From positions 62,001 to 126,000 of the forward strand of contig NZ_RJVB01000005.1 of assembly GCF_003751505.1 (NCBI RefSeq): a stretch of 64,000 nt of DNA, given 5' to 3'. The translations under genes and the position numbers were made by a program. Source of the DNA: Erwinia sp. JUb26 (GTDB lineage Bacteria > Pseudomonadota > Gammaproteobacteria > Enterobacterales > Enterobacteriaceae). The notes under the pieces are model-generated. The model was given only the letters and a program-made list of their open reading frames with translations. It was not told the origin of the DNA and searched no databases. Shown in pieces: positions 56,640 through 64,000 of this stretch (its first letter is position 1; every line of letters begins with the position of its first letter).

Positions 56640-57610
56640 CATTGTTTAAACCGATGAAGACAGGAGCTATTTTCGCCATGTTGTTGACTTCTGGCATGAT
56701 GATCGCCGACGCACAGGCACTGACCGTTTACACCGCCGGTCCGGGATCGCTGGCAAAAGGGCTGGCCGCAGGTTTTGAAAAGCAGACCGGCGTAAAAGTG
56801 AATATTTTCCAGGCTACCACCGGTAAGGTGATGGCGCGACTGGAAGCCGAGCAGGCTAACCCACAGGCGGACGTGCTGATCTCCGCCTCCTGGGACACCG
56901 CCGAAGAACTGCAGCAGCGCGGCTGGCTGCTGCCGTACCAAAGCCCGAATGCGGAAAAAGTTCCGGCGCAGTTTAAAACCGCCGACTACGTGGCGCAGGG
57001 GATCTCCGCGCTGGGGATCGTCTGGAATACCAAAAGCGGCACCCCGGAGCCAAAAGAGTGGCAGGATCTGACCGCCGAAGCCTTTAAGGGTAAGGTGACC
57101 ACGCCGGATCCGTCCCTGTCCGGTGCCTCCCTCGACCTGCTGATTGGCCTGCAAAACAGCATGGGCGATCGCGCCTGGCAGCTGTTCAGCAAGCTGAAAG
57201 ATAACGGCATGGTGATTGCCGGTCCTAACGCCCAGGCGCTGACGCCGGTGCTGCAGGGCGCGAAAGCCGCCGTATTTGGCGCGGTAGACTACGTTTCCTA
57301 CAGCAGCATTCAGGACGGCGAAGCGATCAAGGTGATCTTCCCGGCCAGCGGCACCGTGGTGGCTCCCCGCCCGATGATGATCCTGAAAAGCAGCCAGAAT
57401 GCGGCAGATGCCAAAGCCTTTGTTGACTACGTGCTGTCTGCTGAAGGCCAGCAGAAAGTGGCCGATGCCTGGCTGATGCCTGCGCGTTCAGACGTCGGCG
57501 CCAAGCGCCCGCTGCTGAGCGATCTGAAAATCCTTCCGGCACAGAGCGGCGGCAGTGCCGATCGCGGCAGCGTGCTGAAGCGCTTTGCCGACCTGTTTAA
57601 GCAACCTTAA
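56636..57610 (+). CDS. Periplasmic ABC substrate-binding protein, family-1 anion/metal-complex type
   Basis: 324 residues from the ATG at 56636, with GGGGAA before it; an ATG six codons on is an alternative. Signal peptide ends at about ADAQA. Mature LTVYTAGPGSLAKGLAAGFEKQTGVKVNIFQATTGKVMARLEAE resembles FbpA/AfuA/PhnS-type proteins that bind ferric iron or phosphonates. The double tyrosine that holds iron in FbpA is not obvious (DYVSYSS instead), so an anion or phosphonate ligand is also possible. It follows the ATPase with a 4-base overlap and precedes the permease. Confidence 0.88.
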   Translation: MTLFKPMKTGAIFAMLLTSGMMIADAQALTVYTAGPGSLAKGLAAGFEKQTGVKVNIFQATTGKVMARLEAEQANPQADVLISASWDTAEELQQRGWLLPYQSPNAEKVPAQFKTADYVAQGISALGIVWNTKSGTPEPKEWQDLTAEAFKGKVTTPDPSLSGASLDLLIGLQNSMGDRAWQLFSKLKDNGMVIAGPNAQALTPVLQGAKAAVFGAVDYVSYSSIQDGEAIKVIFPASGTVVAPRPMMILKSSQNAADAKAFVDYVLSAEGQQKVADAWLMPARSDVGAKRPLLSDLKILPAQSGGSADRGSVLKRFADLFKQP

Positions 57611-57620
57611 TCCCTACCCG

Positions 57621-57642
57621 ATGGCGCCCGCCGTGGCGCCAT
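57621..57642 (+). other. Hairpin between binding-protein and permease genes
   Basis: ATGGCGCC (57621-57628) and GGCGCCAT (57635-57642), perfect 8-bp arms with a 6-base loop. The third such hairpin after a solute-binding-protein gene in this window. Confidence 0.6.
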
Positions 57643-57657
57643 TCTTCAGGATCGCCC

Positions 57658-59313
57658 ATGAATTCTCGTCTTATGCCGCTGCTCACGGTGGCGCTGCTGG
57701 TGGTGCTGGTTGCGCTGCCGCTGCTGTTTATTCTGTTACAGGCGCTGTTTCCGCATCTGGCCCAGGGCTCGCTGGCCGGGGCATTCAGCCCGATTCCGGC
57801 ACTGCTGCGCGACCCGCAGCTGCCCGCCCTGCTCAGCGGTACGCTAAAAATTGGCCTGACGGTGGCGCTGCTCAGCGCGCTGGTCGGCATTCCCCTCGGC
57901 ACCCTGCGCGGGCTGTTCAATCTGCCGCTGGCGCGCCTGTGGGATCTGGTGATGCTGATCCCGTTCCTGACGCCGCCCTACATCGCCGCGCTCAGCTGGA
58001 TGCTGGCGCTACAGCACAACGGCTATCTTTATCAGCTGATCGGCGTCGATCTTAACGATCTGCTGTTCAGCCAAAACGGCATTGCGCTGGTGATGACCCT
58101 GAATATCTTCCCGGTAGTCTATTTTGCCGTGTCGCGCAGCCTGCTCGCCAGCGGCCAGCATCTGGCGATCGTGGCGCGGGTTCACGGTGCCAGCGCGCTG
58201 CGGGCCTTCTGGCACGTGACGCTGCCGATGATGCTGCCCGCGCTGGCGGCCGGGGTGCTGCTTTCATTTACCCTGGCGATAGAGGAATACGGCGTGCCAG
58301 CCGCGCTCGGCTCCCGCGCGGGCGTGGTGATGCTGACGGTCGGCATTGAAGAGCGCCTGGCGGACTGGCCGATCGACCTGCCCGGTTCCTCGCTATTGTC
58401 GATGCTGCTGGTGCTGGTGGCGCTGGCGGCTTATACCCTGCAGCGCAAGCTGGTGGGCAATAAAGAAGTCACCAGCATTACCGGCAAGCCCGCGCTGAAT
58501 AAAGGCGCCAGCCTCGGGATCTGGCGTTTACCTGCGGTGTTGCTGTTCAGCCTGGTGGCCTTTGTGGTGGTGGTGATGCCGATGTCCTCCATGCTGCTCA
58601 GCGCCCTGCTCTCCACGCTTTCCGGCGGCATCCGGCTGGAGAACTTCACACTGCGCCACTTCAGCGCGCTCTTTGCCCAGCACGGTGATGCGCTGGATGC
58701 GCTCTCCACCAGCCTGGGTCTGGCGTTTGCCGCAGCGTTAATTACCGGCGTGATTGGCTTTCTTGCCGCCTGGCTGGTGGTGGTGCGCAAAATTCGCGGT
58801 GCGGTATTCATCGACGGGCTGTCGCTGCTGCCCGCCGTGTTGCCCGGCGTGGTGGTCGGCGTCGGCCTGATTCTGCTGTGGAACCAGCCGTTCTGGCCGG
58901 TTACGCCGTATAACAGCTGGCCGATCCTGCTGCTTTCCTACTGCTGCCTGCTGCTGCCGTGGCCGGTACGCTACGTCGGCAGCGCGCTAAAGCAGCTGGG
59001 CGGCAATCTGGAACCGGCCGCGCGGGTACACGGCGCCAGCCAGCTGCAGGCGCTGCGCTACATCGTGCTGCCGCTGGTGTTCCCCAGCCTGCTGGCGGCG
59101 ATGCTGATGGTGTTTGCTATCGGCTCGCGCGAGCTGGTCACCTCGCTGCTGCTGGCGCCGGCGGGCATGCAGACGGTGTCGGTCTTTATCTGGCGACAGT
59201 TTGAGCAGGGTTCCGTCGGCCAGGGCATGGCGATGGCGACCATTGCCATTACTACCGGGCTGGTACTGATGCTCACCGCGCTGGCGCTGATGCAGCGCAG
59301 GGAACGGACTTAA
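57658..59313 (+). CDS. Fused two-domain ABC importer permease
   Basis: 551 residues, about 12 membrane helices in two homologous halves, each with an EAA docking loop: AIVARVHGASALRAFWHVTLPMMLPALAAG near residue 175 and EPAARVHGASQLQALRYIVLPLVFPSLLAA near residue 465. This internally duplicated form is typical of SfuB/FbpB (iron), ThiP (thiamine) and some aminoethylphosphonate systems. Good AGGAT ribosome binding site. Completes a binding protein-ATPase-permease set; the substrate cannot be fixed from sequence by eye. Confidence 0.92.
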   Translation: MNSRLMPLLTVALLVVLVALPLLFILLQALFPHLAQGSLAGAFSPIPALLRDPQLPALLSGTLKIGLTVALLSALVGIPLGTLRGLFNLPLARLWDLVMLIPFLTPPYIAALSWMLALQHNGYLYQLIGVDLNDLLFSQNGIALVMTLNIFPVVYFAVSRSLLASGQHLAIVARVHGASALRAFWHVTLPMMLPALAAGVLLSFTLAIEEYGVPAALGSRAGVVMLTVGIEERLADWPIDLPGSSLLSMLLVLVALAAYTLQRKLVGNKEVTSITGKPALNKGASLGIWRLPAVLLFSLVAFVVVVMPMSSMLLSALLSTLSGGIRLENFTLRHFSALFAQHGDALDALSTSLGLAFAAALITGVIGFLAAWLVVVRKIRGAVFIDGLSLLPAVLPGVVVGVGLILLWNQPFWPVTPYNSWPILLLSYCCLLLPWPVRYVGSALKQLGGNLEPAARVHGASQLQALRYIVLPLVFPSLLAAMLMVFAIGSRELVTSLLLAPAGMQTVSVFIWRQFEQGSVGQGMAMATIAITTGLVLMLTALALMQRRERT

Positions 59314-59394
59314 CGGGACGATCATTCCTAAAAACGGTGGACTCACTGCCGCAGCCGCTACACTTGCTGCACAGCAGTCAATAACGGAGGCGCA

Positions 59395-60432
59395 ATGAGT
59401 CCACTGCCACAGGAGAAAATCGGGCAGAACATCCTGCTAAAACTGGCCACCCTGGTGGTTATCCTCGCCGGGCTGAAGCTTTCGGCAGAGATCGTAGTGC
59501 CCTTCCTGCTGGCGCTGTTCCTCGCCATCGTTCTGAATCCGCTGGTGACCGCGCTGATGCGCCGTGGCCTGCGCCGCGGCATGGCCATCAGTCTGGTGGT
59601 GGTGGTGATCCTGCTGATTCTCGCCATGCTGGTCGGCATGATCGCCAGCTCGGCGGATGAGTTCAGCACGATCTATCCGCAGCTTCAGTCGCAGGCGGAG
59701 CAAAAGCTGGCGGTGTTGCAACACGCCGCCGCGCGCTTTCATATCCGGCTTTCCAGCGAATCGCTGATGCAGCGGCTCGATCCGGGCGCGATGGTCAACG
59801 TCGCCACCAGTATGTTTACGCAGATTTCCGGCGCGATGACCCAGCTGGTCCTGGTAGTCATGACGGTCATTTTTATGCTGTTTGAGGTGCATCATCTGCC
59901 CTATAAGCTGCGCAACGCGCTGGTGAATCCGCAAATCCGCATTGCCGGGCTGCACCGGGCGCTGAAGGGCGTGACGCATTATCTGGCGTTAAAAACGCTG
60001 ATTGGCCTGATTACCGGCTTCGCCGTCTGGCTGGTGCTGCTGGCGCTGGGGGTGAAGTTTGCCCTGCTGTGGGGGGCGGTGGCGTTCCTGCTTAACTATA
60101 TTCCCAACATCGGCCCGGTGATTGCCGGGATCCCGCCGGTATTGCAGGCGTTGCTGCTGAACACGCCGCTGGATGCCGGGCTGGTGGCCGCGCTGTTTAT
60201 CGCTATCCATATGCTGTGCGGCAATATGCTGGAGCCACGGCTGATGGGGCGCGGGCTGGGACTGTCGAGCCTGGTGGTCTTTTTATCGCTGATTTTCTGG
60301 GGCTGGCTGCTCGGCCCGGTAGGCATGCTGCTTTCCGTACCACTGACCAGCGTCTGCAAGATTTTAATGGAAACGACGCCGGGCGGTAGCAAGCTGGCGA
60401 TACTGCTGGGTAATGGCCGCCCGGCCAAATAA
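59395..60432 (+). CDS. yhhT: YhhT, AI-2E-family transporter
   Basis: 345 residues with eight or so membrane helices. Conserved segments shared with E. coli YhhT: VVFMLFEVHHLPYKLRNALVNPQIRIAGLHRALKGVTHYLALKTL, LLNYIPNIGPVIAGIPPVLQALLLN and FLSLIFWGWLLGPVGMLLSVPLTSVCKI. GGAGG ribosome binding site. Family members are antiporters or autoinducer-2 exporters; this one has no assigned substrate. In K-12 it lies next to yhhS; here the ABC operon is between them. Confidence 0.93.
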   Translation: MSPLPQEKIGQNILLKLATLVVILAGLKLSAEIVVPFLLALFLAIVLNPLVTALMRRGLRRGMAISLVVVVILLILAMLVGMIASSADEFSTIYPQLQSQAEQKLAVLQHAAARFHIRLSSESLMQRLDPGAMVNVATSMFTQISGAMTQLVLVVMTVIFMLFEVHHLPYKLRNALVNPQIRIAGLHRALKGVTHYLALKTLIGLITGFAVWLVLLALGVKFALLWGAVAFLLNYIPNIGPVIAGIPPVLQALLLNTPLDAGLVAALFIAIHMLCGNMLEPRLMGRGLGLSSLVVFLSLIFWGWLLGPVGMLLSVPLTSVCKILMETTPGGSKLAILLGNGRPAK

Positions 60433-60762
60433 TCAGTCGACGATAAACAGCTGCGCGCCGTTCTCGGTCCAGGAACGGTGCGCTTCGGCGTTATCCGCAA
60501 CCTGATAGCTCATCCCCGCTCGCAGGGTAAAGATGCGGCCATCGTCCAGTTCAGTATGCAGCTCCCCGGACAGGCACAGCAGAATATGCCCTTTACTGCA
60601 CCAGTGATCGGCCAGATAGCCGGGGGTATAGTCCACCCGACGCACGCGCACCTCGCCAAACTGCTGCGTCCGCCACCGTGCACTGCCGGTTTCGCCCGGA
60701 TGCTCCGTTGCCTCGATCGTTGCCCAGTCCGTTGTGCCAAAAGGAATATCGCTTAATTTCAT
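60433..60762 (-). CDS. DHCW-motif cupin fold protein
   Basis: 109 residues from the ATG at 60762 with GGAG 7 bases upstream (an in-frame TTG two codons earlier is unlikely). Single cupin domain with the motif DHWCSKGHILLCLSGELHTEL; DHWC is the pattern that names the family. The likely metal ligands are its His residues. Function unknown. Tail-to-tail with yhhT with no gap at all between stop codons. Confidence 0.85.
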   Translation of the reverse strand: MKLSDIPFGTTDWATIEATEHPGETGSARWRTQQFGEVRVRRVDYTPGYLADHWCSKGHILLCLSGELHTELDDGRIFTLRAGMSYQVADNAEAHRSWTENGAQLFIVD

Positions 60763-61079
60763 TGCCAAACTCCATGGGGTTAAACATTGAAATTACCCGG
60801 TTTTTTCGATCATGCACACTGCTTTCCGGCGAAAAAATCCGCTAGCGAGGGATTTTCAGCGGGAAAGGTCGATTTCAACAATAAATGGCCCATAGCCGAT
60901 CGCGTAAAATGCAGGATAAGAAATCCAGGCATTGACTTCCCCCTTAAGGCGAATTTTTCTCCTTAAATCAGCGACTGCCGCCGCGCAGCAACGTAAAGTT
61001 GCTGCCATAATACTCACTTTCCTCATTAATATTTTTGCTGCTGTTGTTTTACCGCCGCCAATATCAACAGGAGAACACA
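60763..61079. promoter_or_regulatory. Region between the cupin and phosphodiesterase genes
   Basis: 317 bp, no gene. A perfect 8-bp hairpin, GCAGCAAC / GTTGCTGC with a 5-base loop, lies at 60985-61005, followed by CATAAT at 61006-61011 that could be a -10 for the downstream gene. Otherwise nothing notable seen. Confidence 0.45.
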
Positions 61080-62663
61080 TTGCTTGCTACTGAAAAACCC
61101 AGGCACGATCATCGCTGGCTGGTCGCCGCAGGGCTGATACCGATCCTGCTATGCCTGATGTTCACGCTGCTGGAAGCGCGACAAATGGTGAAGCGGCAGC
61201 TGACCCTGACCAGCTCAATGCTGATGTCCCAGGCGGAAAATATCAGCGACAGGGCAAGGGTGATGACCGCCTCCCTGCAGGAATTCAAAAATCATCGCTG
61301 CGCGGATATCAAAGACGAGCTGCGCGAGTATGGATCGCTACAGCCCTACTTTCGCTCAGTGGGCCTGGTTCAGGATGATAACGTCACCTGCTCATCCTCC
61401 TTTGGCGAACGCCAGGACTCGATAGAAGACATTATTCACCGCCCGTTACCGCCGGATCATAAAGACCTGTGGAGCCTTTCCGTCGCCGGAACCCGCGGGG
61501 TTAACAACCGTCCTGCGGTGCTGTTTATGCATGAAGACCGCGACGGATTTGCCAGCTATGCGCTGGTGGACGGGCAGTATTTGATTGATTTTATCTGGGC
61601 GGCCGGTATGCGGCACAACTACGATATTTCAATGAAATTTGGCGATGGATTTGCCATGTTCAGCGGCGTTCCGGCCACTCGCCAGCACGATAAAAAGTGG
61701 GGCAACTTCACGCTTAACACCCACTCAGAGCGCTATGCCATTACCCTGAACGTCACCTCCTCCCGCAGCGAGCTGTTCAATAACTGGCGTCAGGTGCTGT
61801 TCAGCCTGATGCCCATGGCGCTGATCCTTTCCCTGCTGTTTGTTGCGCTGACCAGCAATTGGCTGAAACGCAAAGGCTCGTTCCGCGATGAGATCCGCCG
61901 CGGTATTGCCCGTAATGAATTCTCCGTTCACTATCAGCCGGTGTTTAATCTGCAAACGCAGAAATATAGCGGGGCCGAAGCACTGCTGCGCTGGCAGCGC
62001 CCCGACGGCCACTGGGTGCGGCCGGACGTGTTTATTTCCGCTGCCGAATCCGAAGGCATGATTGTGCCGCTGACCCGCCATCTGTTAGAGATGGTCATCC
62101 GCGACACCGCCGGGTGGCAGCTGGATCCGGGCTTTCATATCAGCGTTAATCTGGCAGCGGATCATCTGCAGCATGACGATTTCCTGGCCGATATTCGCGC
62201 CTTTGCCGCCGGGATGGATCATCTTAAGCCGACGATCACCCTCGAACTGACGGAACGCAGCCTGATCAATGAAGATCGCATGGTTGCCCAGCGGCTGGCC
62301 GAGCTGCGCCGTGAAGGGATCAACATTGCCATTGATGATTTCGGCACCGGCCACTGCGCGCTATCCTACCTGCAAACCTTCCCGCTGGATTACCTGAAAA
62401 TCGATCGCGGCTTCGTGAACACCATTGAATCCGTTGATGGCGAAACCCCGGTGCTGGATGCGATTATTTCCCTCGCCGACAAACTGGCGTTGAAGGTGGT
62501 CGCGGAAGGTGTGGAAAACGAAATGCAGCTGCGCTATCTGCAAAATCACGGCGTCACGTTTATTCAGGGCTACTACTTCGCCCGCCCGATGGACAGCGCG
62601 GCACTGTCCGAATGGCTGCAACAGCACAACGGCACGGTGCCACAAGCTACGCCCGCCGGTTAA
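61080..62663 (+). CDS. CSS-domain/EAL cyclic-di-GMP phosphodiesterase
   Basis: 527 residues from the TTG at 61080, chosen because CAGGAG stands 7 bases before it and no ATG fits. Two membrane helices (about 15-35 and 235-255) flank a periplasmic CSS-motif domain with NHRC and VTCSSSFG; the cysteines can form a redox-sensitive disulphide. The cytoplasmic EAL domain (about 270-515) keeps the catalytic set: EALLRW, SVNLAADHL, ELTER, IDDFGTGHCALSYL, LKIDRGFV, VVAEGVEN and QGYYFARPM, so it should hydrolyse c-di-GMP. Matches the PdeB/PdeC/PdeN-type architecture. Confidence 0.93.
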   Translation: MLATEKPRHDHRWLVAAGLIPILLCLMFTLLEARQMVKRQLTLTSSMLMSQAENISDRARVMTASLQEFKNHRCADIKDELREYGSLQPYFRSVGLVQDDNVTCSSSFGERQDSIEDIIHRPLPPDHKDLWSLSVAGTRGVNNRPAVLFMHEDRDGFASYALVDGQYLIDFIWAAGMRHNYDISMKFGDGFAMFSGVPATRQHDKKWGNFTLNTHSERYAITLNVTSSRSELFNNWRQVLFSLMPMALILSLLFVALTSNWLKRKGSFRDEIRRGIARNEFSVHYQPVFNLQTQKYSGAEALLRWQRPDGHWVRPDVFISAAESEGMIVPLTRHLLEMVIRDTAGWQLDPGFHISVNLAADHLQHDDFLADIRAFAAGMDHLKPTITLELTERSLINEDRMVAQRLAELRREGINIAIDDFGTGHCALSYLQTFPLDYLKIDRGFVNTIESVDGETPVLDAIISLADKLALKVVAEGVENEMQLRYLQNHGVTFIQGYYFARPMDSAALSEWLQQHNGTVPQATPAG

Positions 62664-62980
62664 TCCCCATACGCTGGAATATTCACCAGGTCGGGTGCCG
62701 ATATCGGCGCTCGATCGCCCACCAACGGCCCGTTCTGCTGTACATCCGCCTGATAACAATTTCTGATATTTTTTCCCGAAAAAATGCGACATCGCGCAGA
62801 CGAGATATACTAAGTGGTGGCGAAGTGCGTGATTGGGCCGTGTAAGTACGCCATTGAAGCCCGTCGCGGACGCATTTTGCCGCAGGATTTTTCCCACATT
62901 ATCGCGCCGTCAGCTCTTCTGATCCACGCGGTGATGTCGGAATTTTGGGATTAGAATCAGAAAATTACAGGGTGCTTTAT
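62664..62980. promoter_or_regulatory. proP upstream region
   Basis: 317 bp, no gene. Contains the 12-bp palindrome GCCGATATCGGC at 62697-62708 and a TATACTAAG at 62806-62814, which resembles an RpoS-type -10. proP of E. coli has two promoters, one RpoS- and Fis-dependent; the assignment here is tentative. Confidence 0.45.
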
Positions 62981-64000
62981 ATGATTTCACGTAGGAAGCG
63001 TGTCAAACCAATTGGTTTAAAAGACGTCACTATCATCGACGACAGTCGGTTACGCAAAGCGATTACCGCGGCCTCACTGGGTAACGCCATGGAATGGTTC
63101 GATTTCGGCGTTTACGGCTTTGTTGCCTATGCCCTTGGCCAGGTATTTTTCCCCGGAGCCGATCCCGGCGTGCAGATGATCGCTGCGCTGGCCACCTTCT
63201 CGGTGCCGTTCCTGATCCGCCCGCTTGGCGGTCTGTTCTTTGGTGCACTGGGCGATAAATACGGTCGCCAGAAAATCCTTTCCATCACCATTATCATTAT
63301 GTCGGTCAGTACCTTCTGTATTGGTCTGATCCCTTCTCATGCCTCTATCGGCATCTGGGCACCGATCCTGCTGCTGCTCTGTAAAATGGCGCAGGGCTTC
63401 TCGGTGGGTGGCGAATATACCGGTGCATCGATTTTTGTTGCTGAATACTCCCCGGACCGCAAACGCGGCTTTATGGGCAGCTGGCTGGACTTCGGCTCGA
63501 TCGCCGGTTTCGTGCTGGGTGCGGGCCTGGTGGTACTGATTTCCACCGTGATCGGTGAAGCGAAGTTTCTCGACTGGGGCTGGCGTATCCCGTTCTTCGT
63601 TGCGCTGCCACTGGGCATTATTGGCCTGTATCTGCGTCACGCGCTGGAAGAAACCCCGGCGTTTCAGCAGCACGTTGAAAAACTGGAGCAGGGCGACCGT
63701 GAAGGCCTGGCCGATGGCCCGAAAATCTCCTTCAAAGAGATTGCCACTAAACACTGGCGCAGTCTGCTGTCGTGCGTTGGCCTGGTGATTGCCACCAACG
63801 TCACCTACTACATGCTGCTGACCTATATGCCGAGCTACCTGTCGCACAACCTGCACTACTCGGAAGATCATGGGGTGATGATTATTATCGCCATCATGCT
63901 GGGGATGCTGTTTGTGCAGCCGGTGATGGGGCTGATGAGCGATAAGTTTGGCCGTCGTCCGTTTGTGATTATCGGCAGTATCGCGCTGCTGGTGCTGGCT
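62981..64000 (+). CDS. proP: Proline/glycine betaine:H+ symporter ProP, 5' part
   Basis: Open from the ATG at 62981 (AGGGTG 8 bases upstream) to the window end: 340 codons, running off the edge without a stop. MFS metabolite:H+ symporter; near-identical to E. coli ProP, e.g. ITAASLGNAMEWFDFGVYGF and GFSVGGEYTGASIFVAEYS. Imports osmoprotectants on hyperosmotic shift. The C-terminal coiled coil lies outside the window. In E. coli proP sits elsewhere on the chromosome, so its position beside yhhT and the EAL gene is a rearrangement or lineage difference. Confidence 0.96.
   Translation, partial: MISRRKRVKPIGLKDVTIIDDSRLRKAITAASLGNAMEWFDFGVYGFVAYALGQVFFPGADPGVQMIAALATFSVPFLIRPLGGLFFGALGDKYGRQKILSITIIIMSVSTFCIGLIPSHASIGIWAPILLLLCKMAQGFSVGGEYTGASIFVAEYSPDRKRGFMGSWLDFGSIAGFVLGAGLVVLISTVIGEAKFLDWGWRIPFFVALPLGIIGLYLRHALEETPAFQQHVEKLEQGDREGLADGPKISFKEIATKHWRSLLSCVGLVIATNVTYYMLLTYMPSYLSHNLHYSEDHGVMIIIAIMLGMLFVQPVMGLMSDKFGRRPFVIIGSIALLVLA

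Noticed and set aside
60433-60762. acpT (holo-ACP synthase) expected after yhhT from E. coli order
   Set aside because: The gene in that place is a cupin on the opposite strand with a DHCW motif; no phosphopantetheinyl transferase signature was found in the window.

Overview
The window looks like chromosomal DNA of a gammaproteobacterium in the Enterobacterales, most likely an Erwinia/Pantoea-type member of the Erwiniaceae. The basis is the gene order and the near-identity of many products to Escherichia coli K-12 proteins as I remember them: gntX-nfuA, malQ-malP/malT, ggt-yhhA-ugpQCEAB-livFGMHK-panM, rpoH-ftsX-ftsE-ftsY/rsmD-yhhL-yhhM/yhhN-zntA-tusA/yhhQ-dcrB, yhhS and yhhT. Species assignment is an inference. 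The K-12 backbone is interrupted by several lineage-specific inserts.

Layout. 1-2.3 kb: 3' end of gntX, nfuA, and a beta-ketoacyl-ACP synthase II paralogue. 2.3-10.1 kb: maltose regulon (malQ, malP, divergent malT) with a 565-bp control region. 10.2-12.4 kb: ggt and yhhA. 12.6-17.7 kb: glycerol-3-phosphate importer ugpBAEC plus ugpQ behind a Pho-box array. 17.8-23.6 kb: branched-chain amino-acid importer livKHMGF and divergent panM. 23.5-25.5 kb: inserted AzlC/AzlD exporter and an AraC-type regulator. 25.6-30.0 kb: rpoH and ftsYEX; FtsY has a remarkable octapeptide-repeat acidic domain. 30.2-36.6 kb: conserved block rsmD to dcrB, including zntA with a perfect ZntR-type operator.

36.6-54.4 kb is a myo-inositol catabolism region set between dcrB and yhhS: iolD-iolG-iolH-iolE (one strand), divergent iolC, an RpiR-type regulator, iolA-iolB and divergent iolI. 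Together they encode the complete enzyme route from inositol to acetyl-CoA plus malonate-semialdehyde products, but no recognisable inositol transporter. Embedded in it are an AT-rich pilin-chaperone-adhesin trio lacking an usher, and a CynX-like exporter/AraC regulator pair. A heptamer (TTTCACT) recurs in the iol control regions and before the RpiR gene and may be part of its operator.

54.5-64 kb: yhhS, a three-gene ABC importer of uncertain substrate preceded by an overlapping 33-codon leader ORF, yhhT, a small DHCW-motif cupin, a CSS-domain/EAL c-di-GMP phosphodiesterase starting at TTG, and the 5' 1,020 bases of proP running off the end.

No tRNA, rRNA, CRISPR array, insertion sequence or prophage gene was recognised. 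The strongest candidates for something undescribed are a possible small RNA on the minus strand upstream of malP, the ABC leader ORF, the usher-less fimbrial trio and the FtsY repeat domain.
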